64,000 nt of DNA from Brevibacterium permense (GTDB taxonomy: Bacteria > Actinomycetota > Actinomycetes > Actinomycetales > Brevibacteriaceae), in the NCBI RefSeq assembly GCF_025506275.1, contig NZ_QYCP01000082.1, positions 1-64,000 on the forward strand, written 5' to 3'. This document shows, one piece after another, positions 18,036 to 26,297 of the stretch (its first letter is position 1; the number at the start of each line of letters is the position of its first letter). The notes under the pieces are model-generated. The model ran no database searches and was not told the DNA's origin. It was given only the letters and a program-made list of their open reading frames with translations. Both the position numbers and the translations under genes were made by a program.

Positions 18036-18908
18036 TCAGAGCACGCGGATGAACGTGACGTCGCCCATCCAGCTGTAGCTGCGCTTCGATGTACCGGATC
18101 CGGGCGAACCGGCATCGTACATCTGTCCGTCGCCGGCGTAGATGCCGACGTGTCCCGGGTGCCAGATGAGGTCGCCGGGCTTCGCCTCTGACTCGGACAC
18201 GACCGTTCCGGATTCCTTCTGAGCTCCCGACTGACGTGGCAGATCGACGCCGACGTGGCTGTAGACCCAGGAGGTGTAGCCGGAGCAGTCCCAGCCGCTC
18301 TGCGACGTTCCGCCGAAGACGTACGGGGTACCGACGCCCTTCTCTGCCCAGCCGAGGACCTGCTCGGCCTTGGACCCATCGATCGGGCCCGAGTCGTCGG
18401 AGCCGCCGGTATCCTTCTTCGGGCTCTCATCCTTCGAGCCCGCGTCTGGGCTGTCGGAGCCATCGTCCGAGGACTCGCTCGGCTCCTCTTCCGGCTCCTC
18501 AGCGGGAGCCGGCTCGGCGACGGTCGTCTCCGGCTCCTCCTTCGGCTCGGGCTTCGGTTTGGGCTTCGGCTTGGGGGCGGCTTCGGCGGTGACGACGTCC
18601 GTGTCGACGGTGACTTCAGCCTCCTGATCACCCTTCTTCGACGCGCCGCCGGCATCGATGGTCGGCTTCTGGTTCTTGAACTCGACCGGTGCCTGCTTCT
18701 CGGACTCGGCTGCGACCTTCGCCTCGTCGTCGGCTCCCTGCCCGGCGGCGGGGAGGACTGCTGCGGTGAGCAGTCCGCCGCTGGCGGCGACGACTGCAGC
18801 ACGGCGGCCGAATGCGCCGGAGTTCGCTGCGAGCAGGTCGCTCAGCTCGGTCAGTGGTGTCTTGGCCTTGGCGTTCGCGGCGCGGCGGCCGTGCTGCTTA
18901 GATGCCAC
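18036..18908 (-). CDS. Secreted NlpC/P60 peptidoglycan endopeptidase
   Basis: Cleaves peptide stems in the cell wall. The 290-residue product starts with GTG behind GAGAGGAAATC. It has a twin-basic N-terminus (GRRAA) and a hydrophobic export segment at about 36-54. A long Lys-Pro/Glu-Pro and Asp/Ser-rich linker (about 105-178) follows. The C-terminal NlpC/P60 domain has catalytic Cys208 (GWDCSGYTSW) and His253 (HPGHVGIY). A striking double direct-repeat palindrome sits 44 bp upstream (18952-18990) and suggests control by a regulator of cell-wall hydrolases. Confidence 0.92.
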   Translation of the reverse strand: MASKQHGRRAANAKAKTPLTELSDLLAANSGAFGRRAAVVAASGGLLTAAVLPAAGQGADDEAKVAAESEKQAPVEFKNQKPTIDAGGASKKGDQEAEVTVDTDVVTAEAAPKPKPKPKPEPKEEPETTVAEPAPAEEPEEEPSESSDDGSDSPDAGSKDESPKKDTGGSDDSGPIDGSKAEQVLGWAEKGVGTPYVFGGTSQSGWDCSGYTSWVYSHVGVDLPRQSGAQKESGTVVSESEAKPGDLIWHPGHVGIYAGDGQMYDAGSPGSGTSKRSYSWMGDVTFIRVL

Positions 18909-18951
18909 GATTTCCTCTCGTTGCCTGTCTGAGTGTGACGATGTCCTCCAC

Positions 18952-18990
18952 TGTAACGAATTCGTGACCTTCTGTCACGTTTTTGTTACA
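18952..18990. promoter_or_regulatory. Symmetrical pair of GTAAC-N6-GTGAC direct repeats
   Basis: Reading the plus strand: TGTAAC (18952), GAATT, CGTGAC (18963), CTTCT, GTCACG (18974), TTTTT, GTTACA (18985-18990). The outer and inner hexamers are exact inverted repeats, and each half is a direct repeat of GT(A/G)AC spaced by 6 bp. Such spaced direct repeats resemble sites described for the response regulator MtrA, which controls NlpC/P60 and Rpf genes in actinobacteria. The assignment to MtrA is inference. Confidence 0.5.
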
Positions 18991-19294
18991 AAAGGATTCT
19001 CAGGCAGATTCGAGACCATAATTGCTGGTCAGAGTGCTGAAGTCGGCGAGAACAGCTGGTGGTGGGCTGCGGTTCCGTCCGATTGTGACTGTGATTCAGC
19101 GCTCAGTCTCAGCCTTGAATAACGTTTCGTGACATTCGCAAGACGTGATTCTTGGGTCGATCCGCGGCGGTTTCCGCCGCGCCCAAACAACCGTGGATCG
19201 ACCAAAGAATGCCGTCGGCGTTGAATCGCGCACGGATGCGGTGGTGCGCACGTGCGGTGGTGACTGAGCTTCAGGCGCCGGTTGTGACTGAGCG
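18991..19294. repeat. Intergenic region with a long imperfect inverted repeat
   Basis: TTCTTGGGTCGATCCGCGG (19149-19167) and CCGTGGATCGACCAAAGAA (19191-19209) are inverted repeats matching at 17 of 19 positions, and CGGCGG/CCGCCG can pair within the loop. A 24-bp unit beginning GTGACTGAGC is repeated in tandem at about 19259-19306, running into the 3' end of the rhodanese gene. No gene is supported here. The repeat could be a terminator for the rhodanese gene or a small palindromic element. Confidence 0.5.
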
Positions 19295-20143
19295 TCAGGA
19301 GCCGGTCTCGACCGGTCGGTCGGGGTCGGATGACCAACCGGACCAGCTCGCGGGGTAGAGGCTGGCCTCGACGCCGAGGGTCGCTAGTGCCAGAGCGTTG
19401 TGGCAGGCGGTGACTCCCGAACCGCAGTACACGCCGACGGGACCATCGAGGGCACCCAGTTCATCGAAGCGTTCGCGCAGCAGCGCCTCGGGCAGGAACG
19501 TCCCCGCGGGAACGTTGTCTGTGGCCGGGGCGCTCTTCGCCCCGGGAATGTGACCGGCCTGCGGATCGAGCGGTTCGGTCTCTCCGCGGAAGCGCTCACC
19601 GGCGCGGGCATCGAGCAGGACTCCATCGAAACCGGCTGTCGCCTCGGCGTCGATGACGGGCAGTCGACCCGGACTGATCTCCACGGCACTCGGTGTGACC
19701 TCGGGGGAGTCGCCGGTCTCGAGCGTCCCGCCGGCGTCACGGAACGCTGCGAGTCCGCCGTCGAGGACCCGTGCGCTCAGTCCGGCCCAGCACAGCAGCC
19801 ACCAGGCTCGGGCCGCTCCGAGGGAGGAGTTGTCGTCATAGACCACTACCTCGGTGCCTTCGTCGATGCCCCAGGAGCGCACCGTCTCCTGGAAGGCTTC
19901 GGGGCTCGGCAGCGGGTGGCGACCGGCCGTCGGATCGGTGGTGCCGTGGTCGGCGAGCTCCGTGTCGAGGTCGACATAGACAGCACCGGGGATGTGTCCG
20001 GCGGCGAAGTCGTCGCGGCCATCGGGCTTCGGCAGGGTCCAACGGACGTCGAGCAGCCTCGGTGCTGGGGAGTCGGCTATTCGGGTGAGCAGTTCATCGG
20101 CGCTGATGAGAACGTCGGAGCGGGTCAATTCGATCTCCTTCAC
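19295..20143 (-). CDS. sseA: Sulfurtransferase (tandem rhodanese domains, SseA-like)
   Basis: Transfers sulfane sulfur from thiosulfate or 3-mercaptopyruvate to an acceptor. Two rhodanese domains fill the 282 residues; the N-terminal one is inactive, and the C-terminal one carries Cys240 in CGSGVTACH. The annotated start is GTG at 20143, but AAGGAG lies just after it and fits a TTG start at 20128 better, which would shorten the protein by five residues. It lies directly downstream of the THUMP-like methyltransferase on the same strand. Confidence 0.9.
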   Translation of the reverse strand: MKEIELTRSDVLISADELLTRIADSPAPRLLDVRWTLPKPDGRDDFAAGHIPGAVYVDLDTELADHGTTDPTAGRHPLPSPEAFQETVRSWGIDEGTEVVVYDDNSSLGAARAWWLLCWAGLSARVLDGGLAAFRDAGGTLETGDSPEVTPSAVEISPGRLPVIDAEATAGFDGVLLDARAGERFRGETEPLDPQAGHIPGAKSAPATDNVPAGTFLPEALLRERFDELGALDGPVGVYCGSGVTACHNALALATLGVEASLYPASWSGWSSDPDRPVETGS

Positions 20144-20175
20144 GGGCAGATTTCTTCACGGGCAGGTTGAAGGGG

Positions 20176-21393
20176 TCACATCGGTTGGGTGAGCAGCACG
20201 ACGTGCTTGTCGCCGAGCCGGGTGAATACGAGCGTGGCTTTGTCGCCCTTGGGTAGTTTGAGCTGGCGTCGGACCTGGTCGGGGACGATGTCGGCGCCGC
20301 GTTTCTTGATCACGACCGAGCCGATTCCGCGGGAGACGAGCTCCTTGCGCAGACTCGGGACCTTCGCGGGCAGTACGTCGACGACCTCGTAGGAGGTGAC
20401 GCCTGCGGAGGCGGGCCCGCTCGGTTCGACATCGGTGGTCATATACGCGATCTTCGGGTGCAGTCGGCGCGCCTGCAGCGGTGCGCACAAAGCCGCGACG
20501 AGTCCGGCGCGCACGATTGCCCCGTCGGGTTCGAGCAGATACTTCCCGAGCTCCCCGATGCCCGACTCGTCCTCGTCGGGCAGGTTGTCCTCGTGGACGA
20601 GGAGGGTGCGTTCGCCCATGACGAGGGCTCCGCGGCCGGGGCGCTGCCTGGCTGCACCGAAATAGAGGCAGACCTCGACGACCTCTCCGTTATGGGAGAT
20701 CCACTGGGCTTCGGCATCCTCGGGGACGAGGTCGTGGTCGAGTGCCGGGCCGAGCTTCACTCCGGCTGCCTTCGCTGCGCTCGCCTTCTCGATCACCCAT
20801 GACAGAGAAGGGGAGAAGGCCTCGGGGTCGGTGATGCGGGAAGTCGACCCGCGTTTGTCGGCCTTGCCGATGGTTCGTCGGGCCGGATCGAACCAGAGGG
20901 CATCGAATCCATCCAGGTCGACATCCTCGGCGCGAGTATGTTCGACGGCGGCATCGGGCAGGTGGCGGAGGTTGAAGGCGGCGATGGCAGCGGTGACCTC
21001 GTCGGCGTCGACAGCCGAGACCTGCGCGCCCATTCCGGCGAAGGCGACCGAGTCCGCGCCGATCCCGCATCCGAGATCGGCGATGCGGAAGGACTCACCC
21101 CCGGCCACGTCGCCGATGAGGCGACGCGCGTGATGAGCGGCGACCGGCAGCCGCGTGGCCTGGGCCAGTCCGTCGCGTGTGAAGAGCATGTCCTCTGCGA
21201 AGGGTCCGAGCTTCGCTGCCGCCTCCTGCCGCAGCCGGGCCTGAGTGAGCAGGGCCGCAGTCACCTCGGCGGAGAAGCCCTCTTTGCGCAGTGCGGTTGA
21301 CCGTGCGAGCTCGTCGCCTTTGAGGTCGTCGATGCGGTCGAGTCGGTCGAGGACGGCGACGTCGAGCAGTTCGGTCAGTGTCTGCGGATCCAT
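20176..21393 (-). CDS. Class I SAM methyltransferase with THUMP-like domain
   Basis: Probably an RNA methyltransferase; the target is not known. The 405-residue product has a helical N-terminus, a SAM-binding Rossmann domain beginning with IADLGCGIGADSVAFAGMG (about residues 105-123), a DPARR motif after LWFDP and a C-terminal THUMP-like domain ending TRLGDKHVVLL. The ATG at 21393 was chosen because the conserved protein starts there; upstream the frame runs through the promoter of divergent rsmA. Confidence 0.88.
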   Translation of the reverse strand: MDPQTLTELLDVAVLDRLDRIDDLKGDELARSTALRKEGFSAEVTAALLTQARLRQEAAAKLGPFAEDMLFTRDGLAQATRLPVAAHHARRLIGDVAGGESFRIADLGCGIGADSVAFAGMGAQVSAVDADEVTAAIAAFNLRHLPDAAVEHTRAEDVDLDGFDALWFDPARRTIGKADKRGSTSRITDPEAFSPSLSWVIEKASAAKAAGVKLGPALDHDLVPEDAEAQWISHNGEVVEVCLYFGAARQRPGRGALVMGERTLLVHEDNLPDEDESGIGELGKYLLEPDGAIVRAGLVAALCAPLQARRLHPKIAYMTTDVEPSGPASAGVTSYEVVDVLPAKVPSLRKELVSRGIGSVVIKKRGADIVPDQVRRQLKLPKGDKATLVFTRLGDKHVVLLTQPM

Positions 21394-21508
21394 AGGCTTC
21401 ACCCTATCGTCTGCGCGGTGAGGCATTCTCCTCGCCGAGGCGGCCCACCCGAACCGCCGGGCCGCCGAGGTGATTGTGACGGCTGGGTGGTGCGGTAAGT
21501 TGTTGGCT
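21394..21508. other. Divergent promoter region with two GCCGAGG motifs
   Basis: The gap between the methyltransferase and rsmA holds GCCGAGGCGGCC at 21434-21445 and GCCGAGGTGATT at 21464-21475, 30 bp apart. No other structure was recognised. Confidence 0.4.
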
Positions 21509-22447
21509 GTGACGTTATTGACCGCCCGCGATATCCGCGAATTAGCCGCCGACATCGGTCTGCGCCCGACGAAGCAGAAGGGCCAGAACTTCGTCATCGA
21601 CCCCAATACCGTGCGTTCGATCGTCACCGCCGCCGGTCTCGAAGAGAACTCGAACGTTGTCGAGATCGGTCCGGGACTCGGTTCGCTCACCCTCGGCCTG
21701 CTCGAAGCCGGTCACAGGGTCACCGCGGTCGAGATCGACGAACTGCTCGGGCAGAAGCTGCCGAGCACCGTCGACAGGTTCGCCGGCAGTGATGCCCCGT
21801 TCCAGCTGGTCAACGCCGACGCCCTGCGCGTCACGACGCTGCCCGCGCCGCAGCACACTACCGAACTCGCGGACGATCGGCCCGATGCCGGTGAGAACCA
21901 ACCCGACGCTCTCGTGGCGAACCTGCCCTACAACGTCGCCGTGCCCGTGCTTCTGCACTTCCTGGAGACCTTTCCGAGCCTGACAACCGTCCTCGTTATG
22001 GTCCAGCTCGAAGTCGCCGAACGGCTCGCCGCCGCACCCGGCTCCCGCACCTACGGCGTCCCCAGCGTCAAAGCCCAGTGGTACGGGGATGTGGAGCTGG
22101 CAGGCAAGATCGGCAAGAACGTGTTCTGGCCGGCCCCGAACATCGACTCCGGACTCGTCCGCATCGACGTCACCCGCATCGACCGCGACCCGGCCGTGCG
22201 CAGCCGCCTCTTCACTCTAATCGACGCCGCCTTCGCCCAGCGCCGCAAGACCCTGCGCGCAGCCCTGTCCGGGTGGGCCGGCAGCCCCCAGCAGTCCGAA
22301 GACCTGCTGACAGCTGCCGGAATCGACCCGAAGACCCGCGGCGAGGCCCTGACCGTCGCCGACTTCCAACGACTCGCCGCCGTCGCCGGAGACGGAAACA
22401 GTGACGCCGCCGCGCCAGCCCCGCCTGCCGAGGAACCCTCACCGTGA
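21509..22447 (+). CDS. rsmA: 16S rRNA (adenine1518/1519-N6) dimethyltransferase
   Basis: Also called KsgA; dimethylates two adenines in helix 45 of 16S rRNA. Signatures are [14 protein letters not shown], the SAM loop [15 protein letters not shown] and the catalytic [14 protein letters not shown]. Length is 312 residues from the GTG at 21509; the open frame allows a start 39 bp earlier but the conserved part begins at [11 protein letters not shown] tail of about 25 Ala/Pro-rich residues closes the protein. The stop overlaps ispE as GTGA. Confidence 0.95.
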   Translation: MTLLTARDIRELAADIGLRPTKQKGQNFVIDPNTVRSIVTAAGLEENSNVVEIGPGLGSLTLGLLEAGHRVTAVEIDELLGQKLPSTVDRFAGSDAPFQLVNADALRVTTLPAPQHTTELADDRPDAGENQPDALVANLPYNVAVPVLLHFLETFPSLTTVLVMVQLEVAERLAAAPGSRTYGVPSVKAQWYGDVELAGKIGKNVFWPAPNIDSGLVRIDVTRIDRDPAVRSRLFTLIDAAFAQRRKTLRAALSGWAGSPQQSEDLLTAAGIDPKTRGEALTVADFQRLAAVAGDGNSDAAAPAPPAEEPSP

Positions 22448-23391
22448 CCGTCCCGCTGCATCCGCGCATGACGATTCCGGCCCCGGTGAAAGTGCAGGCG
22501 CCCGGGAAGATCAACATCCACCTCGGTGTGGGTGCGGCGAACAACGGATATCACGAACTCGCGACCGTATTCCAAGCGCTCAACCTCGGCGAGACTCTCA
22601 CTCTCATTCCGGGCGGAACACGAACGATCATCGTCCAGGGCCGCTACGCGGATGCCGCGGTCCCACGTGATGACTCGAACTTCGCCAGACGCGCCGTCGA
22701 CCTCCTCATCGCCGCGCTCGAGGGCGACCGGGATGTCGACGTGCTGCGCAACCTCGACATCGTCATCGACAAGCAGGTGCCCGTGGCCGGTGGAATGGGC
22801 GGGGGATCGGCCGATGCGGCCGCCGCCCTCGTCGGATCCGCTCACCTCGTCGGCGGAGTCGATGAGGCGATCCTCCACGAATGCGCGGTCGCCGTCGGGG
22901 CCGACGTCGCGTTCCTCCTGCGCGGGGGCACGGCCATCGGCCACGGACGCGGGGAGAAGCTGAGCCCCGTGCTCACCCGTGGAACCTTCCACTGGGTGAT
23001 GGCCACCTCCGCGTCGCCCCTGCCCACACCGGACGTCTACGCTCGCTTCGACGAACTCAACCCCGACCCGGCACCCGCGACCGTCCCCGATCAGGTGCTC
23101 ACGGCGCTCGCCTCCGGCGAACCCGACACGCTGGCGGAATTCGCGGCGAACGACCTCACCAAGTCGGCTGTATCCTTCATGCCCGAAATCGCCGAGGTGA
23201 TGGAGGCCGGCCGGGACGCCGGTGCCGTCCTGCCCCTGCTCAGCGGGTCAGGGCCGACGATCGGCTTCCTCGCCCGCGACGCCCACCACGCCCTCGACCT
23301 CGCTGTGCTCCTGCAGGCCACGCGCGGCGTCAACGAAGCACTGCGCACCACCGGGCCCGCGCCGGGAGCGCATATCGTGGACGGCAGCTGA
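22444..23391 (+). CDS. ispE: 4-diphosphocytidyl-2-C-methyl-D-erythritol kinase
   Basis: GHMP kinase of the non-mevalonate isoprenoid pathway. [12 protein letters not shown] at the N-terminus and the ATP loop [19 protein letters not shown] are diagnostic, as is [11 protein letters not shown] near the end. The 315-residue length is typical. GTG at 22444 overlaps the rsmA stop; an in-frame ATG at 22468 is a possible alternative. rsmA-ispE is a conserved pair in actinobacteria. Confidence 0.95.
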   Translation: MTVPLHPRMTIPAPVKVQAPGKINIHLGVGAANNGYHELATVFQALNLGETLTLIPGGTRTIIVQGRYADAAVPRDDSNFARRAVDLLIAALEGDRDVDVLRNLDIVIDKQVPVAGGMGGGSADAAAALVGSAHLVGGVDEAILHECAVAVGADVAFLLRGGTAIGHGRGEKLSPVLTRGTFHWVMATSASPLPTPDVYARFDELNPDPAPATVPDQVLTALASGEPDTLAEFAANDLTKSAVSFMPEIAEVMEAGRDAGAVLPLLSGSGPTIGFLARDAHHALDLAVLLQATRGVNEALRTTGPAPGAHIVDGS

Positions 23392-23393
23392 CC

Positions 23394-24167
23394 GTGGGGG
23401 AGGAGAACTGCACCCCCGCCGAGGCGGCCGACAGTCCGAAATCGAGCCCGGAGAATCGCGGCAATCTCCATGAAACGCTGCGCGACCAGGTCGGGCAGGA
23501 CATCGTCGCCGGGCGGCTGGCCGCCGGGACGATCATCAAGGCCGAAGATCTGCGTGCCCGCTACGACGTGTCGCTGTCGGTGGTGCGCGAAGTCGTCCGA
23601 GTCCTCGAATCATTGGGCATGCTGCAGCCGATCCGTCGGGTCGGCCTCGTCGTGCTCGCGATGAGCGAATGGATGCTGCTCGATCCGCTCGTCATCCGCT
23701 GGAGGATGACCGAGGCGCCTGCGCGGCAGCTGCGGTCGCTGACGGAGCTCCGAGTGGCCATCGAGCCCGAAGCGGCCGGACTGGCCGCCCAGTATGCCCC
23801 TGCAGAAGCCGCCGAGGAGATCATGGGTCTGGCCGCTCGGATGCGAGCATCTGGCAGGCAGGGCGATGTCGAGGCGTTCCTCGAAGCCGATGTGGAATTC
23901 CACCGGGCAGTGCTCGGCGCCGGAGGCAACGAGCTGTTCGCCGCCTTCGACACCGTCATCGGCGAGATCCTCGCCGGCCGCACCGGTGCGGGACTGATGC
24001 CGAAGTTCCCGCACCCGGATGCCCTGCAATGGCACTTCGACGTCGCCGATGCCATCGGCGGGCAGGACCCGGCCCGGGCGAAGGACGCGATGGCGAAGAT
24101 CGTGGCCAAGGCCGATGCGGAGATGGGCAGCGTCTGGGCCGACGAACCCCGGCACCCCAACAATTGA
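23394..24167 (+). CDS. FadR-type GntR transcriptional regulator, likely for gluconate genes
   Basis: DNA-binding repressor of 257 residues. The N-terminal winged helix contains LRDQVGQDIVAGRLAAG, then LRARYDVSLSVVREVVRVLES. The C-terminal FCD ligand domain carries acid and histidine metal ligands (EADVEFHRAVLGAGG and the later WHFDV). Gluconate permease, kinase and 6-phosphogluconate dehydrogenase next door make gluconate (or a phosphorylated form) the likely signal. GTG at 23394, two bases after the ispE stop, is the only upstream start in frame. A GCCGAGGCGGCC motif is embedded in its first codons (23418-23429), so the true start is somewhat uncertain. Confidence 0.87.
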   Translation: MGEENCTPAEAADSPKSSPENRGNLHETLRDQVGQDIVAGRLAAGTIIKAEDLRARYDVSLSVVREVVRVLESLGMLQPIRRVGLVVLAMSEWMLLDPLVIRWRMTEAPARQLRSLTELRVAIEPEAAGLAAQYAPAEAAEEIMGLAARMRASGRQGDVEAFLEADVEFHRAVLGAGGNELFAAFDTVIGEILAGRTGAGLMPKFPHPDALQWHFDVADAIGGQDPARAKDAMAKIVAKADAEMGSVWADEPRHPNN

Positions 24168-24205
24168 CGGATGTGCCGAGGCGCCCGGGCGGCTGAGCAC
24201 TGGCT

Positions 24206-25609
24206 TCAGAACAGGCTGACGACTCCGTAGAGGGCGAGGCTGAGCAGGAATCCGACGGTGCCGAGCAGCGTCTCGGCGACGGTCCAGGTCTTCAGCGTCG
24301 TCTTCGTATCCATGCCGAAGAAGCGGGACACCAGCCAGAAGCCGGAGTCGTTGACGTGGCTGGCGAAGACCGAACCGGCGGCCAGCGATATCACGATCGC
24401 CACGACCTGCAGGCTCGAGAAGTCCGGATTGCCGACGACGATCGGCTGGACGAGCGCCGCCGCGGTCGTCAGCGCCACAGTGGCCGAACCCTGTGCGATG
24501 CGCACGATCGCGGCGATGACGAAGCCGGCGATGATGACGGGCAGGCCGAGGGCAGCCAGCGAATCGGCCAGGGAATCGCCGATGCCGCTGGCACGCAGCA
24601 CTCCGCCGAACATGCCGCCGGCACCGGTGATGAGGATGATCGAGCACACCGGGCCGAGCGCGGAGTCGACGACGGTCTCGATGAGCGACTGGTCCTTCTT
24701 CTGCTTCCAGCCGAGCAGCCACATGGCGATGACGACGGTGATGAGCAGGGCGATCGGGGTCTCTCCGAGCAGTCGCAGGGAGCTGATGCCCACCGATTCG
24801 ATATCGACCCACCCTGCTTCACCGGCGAAGTTCAGCCCGGTGTTGAGGAAGATGAGCACGAGAGGCAGGACGAGGAGGAAGATGACGTGGCCGAGCTTCG
24901 GGCGCGAGGCGAAATCTTTGAAGTTGTCGTCCTTCCCGGCCGAAAGGACCGTCGGGACCGGGACGTCGATGCGTTTGCCGATGATGAGCCCGAACAGATA
25001 CCCGGTGAGGTACCAGGAGGGGATGGCGATGATGATTCCGCAGATGAGGACGAGGCCGACGTTCGCGCCGAGCAGTCCGGAGGCTGCGACCGGGCCGGGG
25101 TGCGGGGGTACGAAGATGTGCATGGCGGAGAATGCCATGGCCGCGGGCATCGCGTAGAGCAGCAGAGACCCGCCGAGGCGGCGAGCGATCGTGAAGATGA
25201 TCGGCAGCATGACGACGAGGCCTGCGTCGAAGAAGATCGGGAAGCCGAAGAGCAGCGAGGTCACGCCGAGCGCGAAGGGTGCGCGTTTCTCACCGAAGAG
25301 GCGGATGAGGGCGTCGGTGAGCACCTCGGCTCCGCCGGAGAGTTCGAGCATCCGCCCGAGCATCGCACCGAGTCCGACGAGCAGGGCCACACTGGCCAGG
25401 GTGGATCCGAAGCTGTCGTAGAGGACGTCGATGAGGTCGCCGGGCATGATGCCGGCGGCCAGTGCTGTGATCACTGAGACGATGACGAGGGCGATGAAGG
25501 CGTGGACGCGTGCCTTGATGATGAGCAGGAGCAGCACGGCGATCGCTGCGGCTGCGATTCCCAGCAGGGCCGGAGTCGGCAGGGTCCAGGCCAAGTCGAG
25601 TTCGGTCAT
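24206..25609 (-). CDS. gntP: GntP family gluconate:H+ symporter
   Basis: Inner membrane permease of 467 residues with about 12-14 hydrophobic segments. The N-terminus LLLIIKARVHAFIALVIVS, the stretch FFDAGLVVMLPIIFTIAR and PPHPGPVAASGLLGAN are GntP signatures. The ATG follows GGAAGAGGAACA. It lies downstream of gntK on the same strand, with 50 bp between, so gntK-gntP form an operon. Convergent with the GntR-type regulator gene. Confidence 0.94.
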   Translation of the reverse strand: MTELDLAWTLPTPALLGIAAAAIAVLLLLIIKARVHAFIALVIVSVITALAAGIMPGDLIDVLYDSFGSTLASVALLVGLGAMLGRMLELSGGAEVLTDALIRLFGEKRAPFALGVTSLLFGFPIFFDAGLVVMLPIIFTIARRLGGSLLLYAMPAAMAFSAMHIFVPPHPGPVAASGLLGANVGLVLICGIIIAIPSWYLTGYLFGLIIGKRIDVPVPTVLSAGKDDNFKDFASRPKLGHVIFLLVLPLVLIFLNTGLNFAGEAGWVDIESVGISSLRLLGETPIALLITVVIAMWLLGWKQKKDQSLIETVVDSALGPVCSIILITGAGGMFGGVLRASGIGDSLADSLAALGLPVIIAGFVIAAIVRIAQGSATVALTTAAALVQPIVVGNPDFSSLQVVAIVISLAAGSVFASHVNDSGFWLVSRFFGMDTKTTLKTWTVAETLLGTVGFLLSLALYGVVSLF

Positions 25610-25659
25610 TGTTCCTCTTCCTTGAGGTCAGATGGATGGACGGACGGCGGACGGGACGA

Positions 25660-26172
25660 TCATGCGTTCAGCCGCTTCACGGATTCGAGGATCGCATTCA
25701 GGACCTCGGGAATCGACTGGCCGACGTCGACGGTGGCGTGAGCTTCCTCGGCAGCGAGCGGTTCGAGGGTGGCCAGCTGCGAATCGAGCAGATCGGGAGA
25801 CATGAACTCGTGGTCGCGGTGGGCCAGATGTTCGGCGATGACCTCGCGAGGACCGTCGAGGTGGATGAAGACGAGTGAGGGTGCCGACCTGCGCAGCAGG
25901 TCACGGTAGGTGCGCTTGAGCGCGGAGCACGCGATGACTGGGGCCGGGGTGCGGGCGGCTTCGACGGCGACGCTGTTGAGCCAGGGTGCCCGATCCTCAT
26001 CCGTGAGCGGCACCCCGGAACTCATCTTTGCTTTGTTCGCCGCGGAGTGCAGATCGTCGGCGTCGACGAATCGACGGTCAAGGGCGTGTGCCACCCGCGC
26101 GCCGAGGACGGTTTTGCCGGTTCCCGAGACACCCATGATGACGAGTGGCGGAAGGAAAGGGCTGTGACCCAT
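25660..26172 (-). CDS. gntK: Gluconokinase
   Basis: Phosphorylates gluconate to 6-phosphogluconate, the substrate of the divergent gnd product. Walker A is GVSGTGKTVLG near residue 15; DADDLHSAANKAKMSSG and ACSALKRTYRDLLR are gluconokinase signatures. Length is 170 residues from the ATG at 26172, preceded by GAGAGG; a GTG one codon upstream is also possible. Followed by gntP. Confidence 0.95.
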   Translation of the reverse strand: MGHSPFLPPLVIMGVSGTGKTVLGARVAHALDRRFVDADDLHSAANKAKMSSGVPLTDEDRAPWLNSVAVEAARTPAPVIACSALKRTYRDLLRRSAPSLVFIHLDGPREVIAEHLAHRDHEFMSPDLLDSQLATLEPLAAEEAHATVDVGQSIPEVLNAILESVKRLNA

Positions 26173-26297
26173 CACCGAAACCTCTCGATAAAATATGAAG
26201 AAATATCTATAATTAATTATTAAAACAGATTTATTGCACCGTAGTGCTGGTGGGAAGCGACTGTCAACACTGCAGATCGCAGGGAAGAGGAGTGCTC
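26173..26297. promoter_or_regulatory. Divergent gntK/gnd promoter with AT-rich palindrome
   Basis: This is the most AT-rich spot in the left half. A perfect 12-bp palindrome ATAATTAATTAT lies at 26209-26220 and overlaps a TATAAT -10 candidate on the plus strand at 26208-26213. Such a palindrome at the shared promoter is a good candidate operator for the nearby FadR-type regulator. A matching -35 box was not clear on either strand. GAAGAGGAG just before 26298 is the gnd ribosome binding site. Confidence 0.5.

Noticed and set aside
18963-18979. A CRP/GlxR site in the same palindrome
   Set aside because: The spacer between GTGA and TCAC is 7 bp, not the 6 bp expected, so the centre does not fit.
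18909-19140. A c-di-AMP (ydaO) riboswitch upstream of the NlpC/P60 gene
   Set aside because: Expected for some such genes, but I could not find the conserved core blocks; the visible symmetry is better explained as DNA sites.
22881-23393. Long N-terminal extension of the GntR-type regulator
   Set aside because: It overlaps ispE in another frame and is Arg/Pro-rich; the conserved protein begins after 23394.
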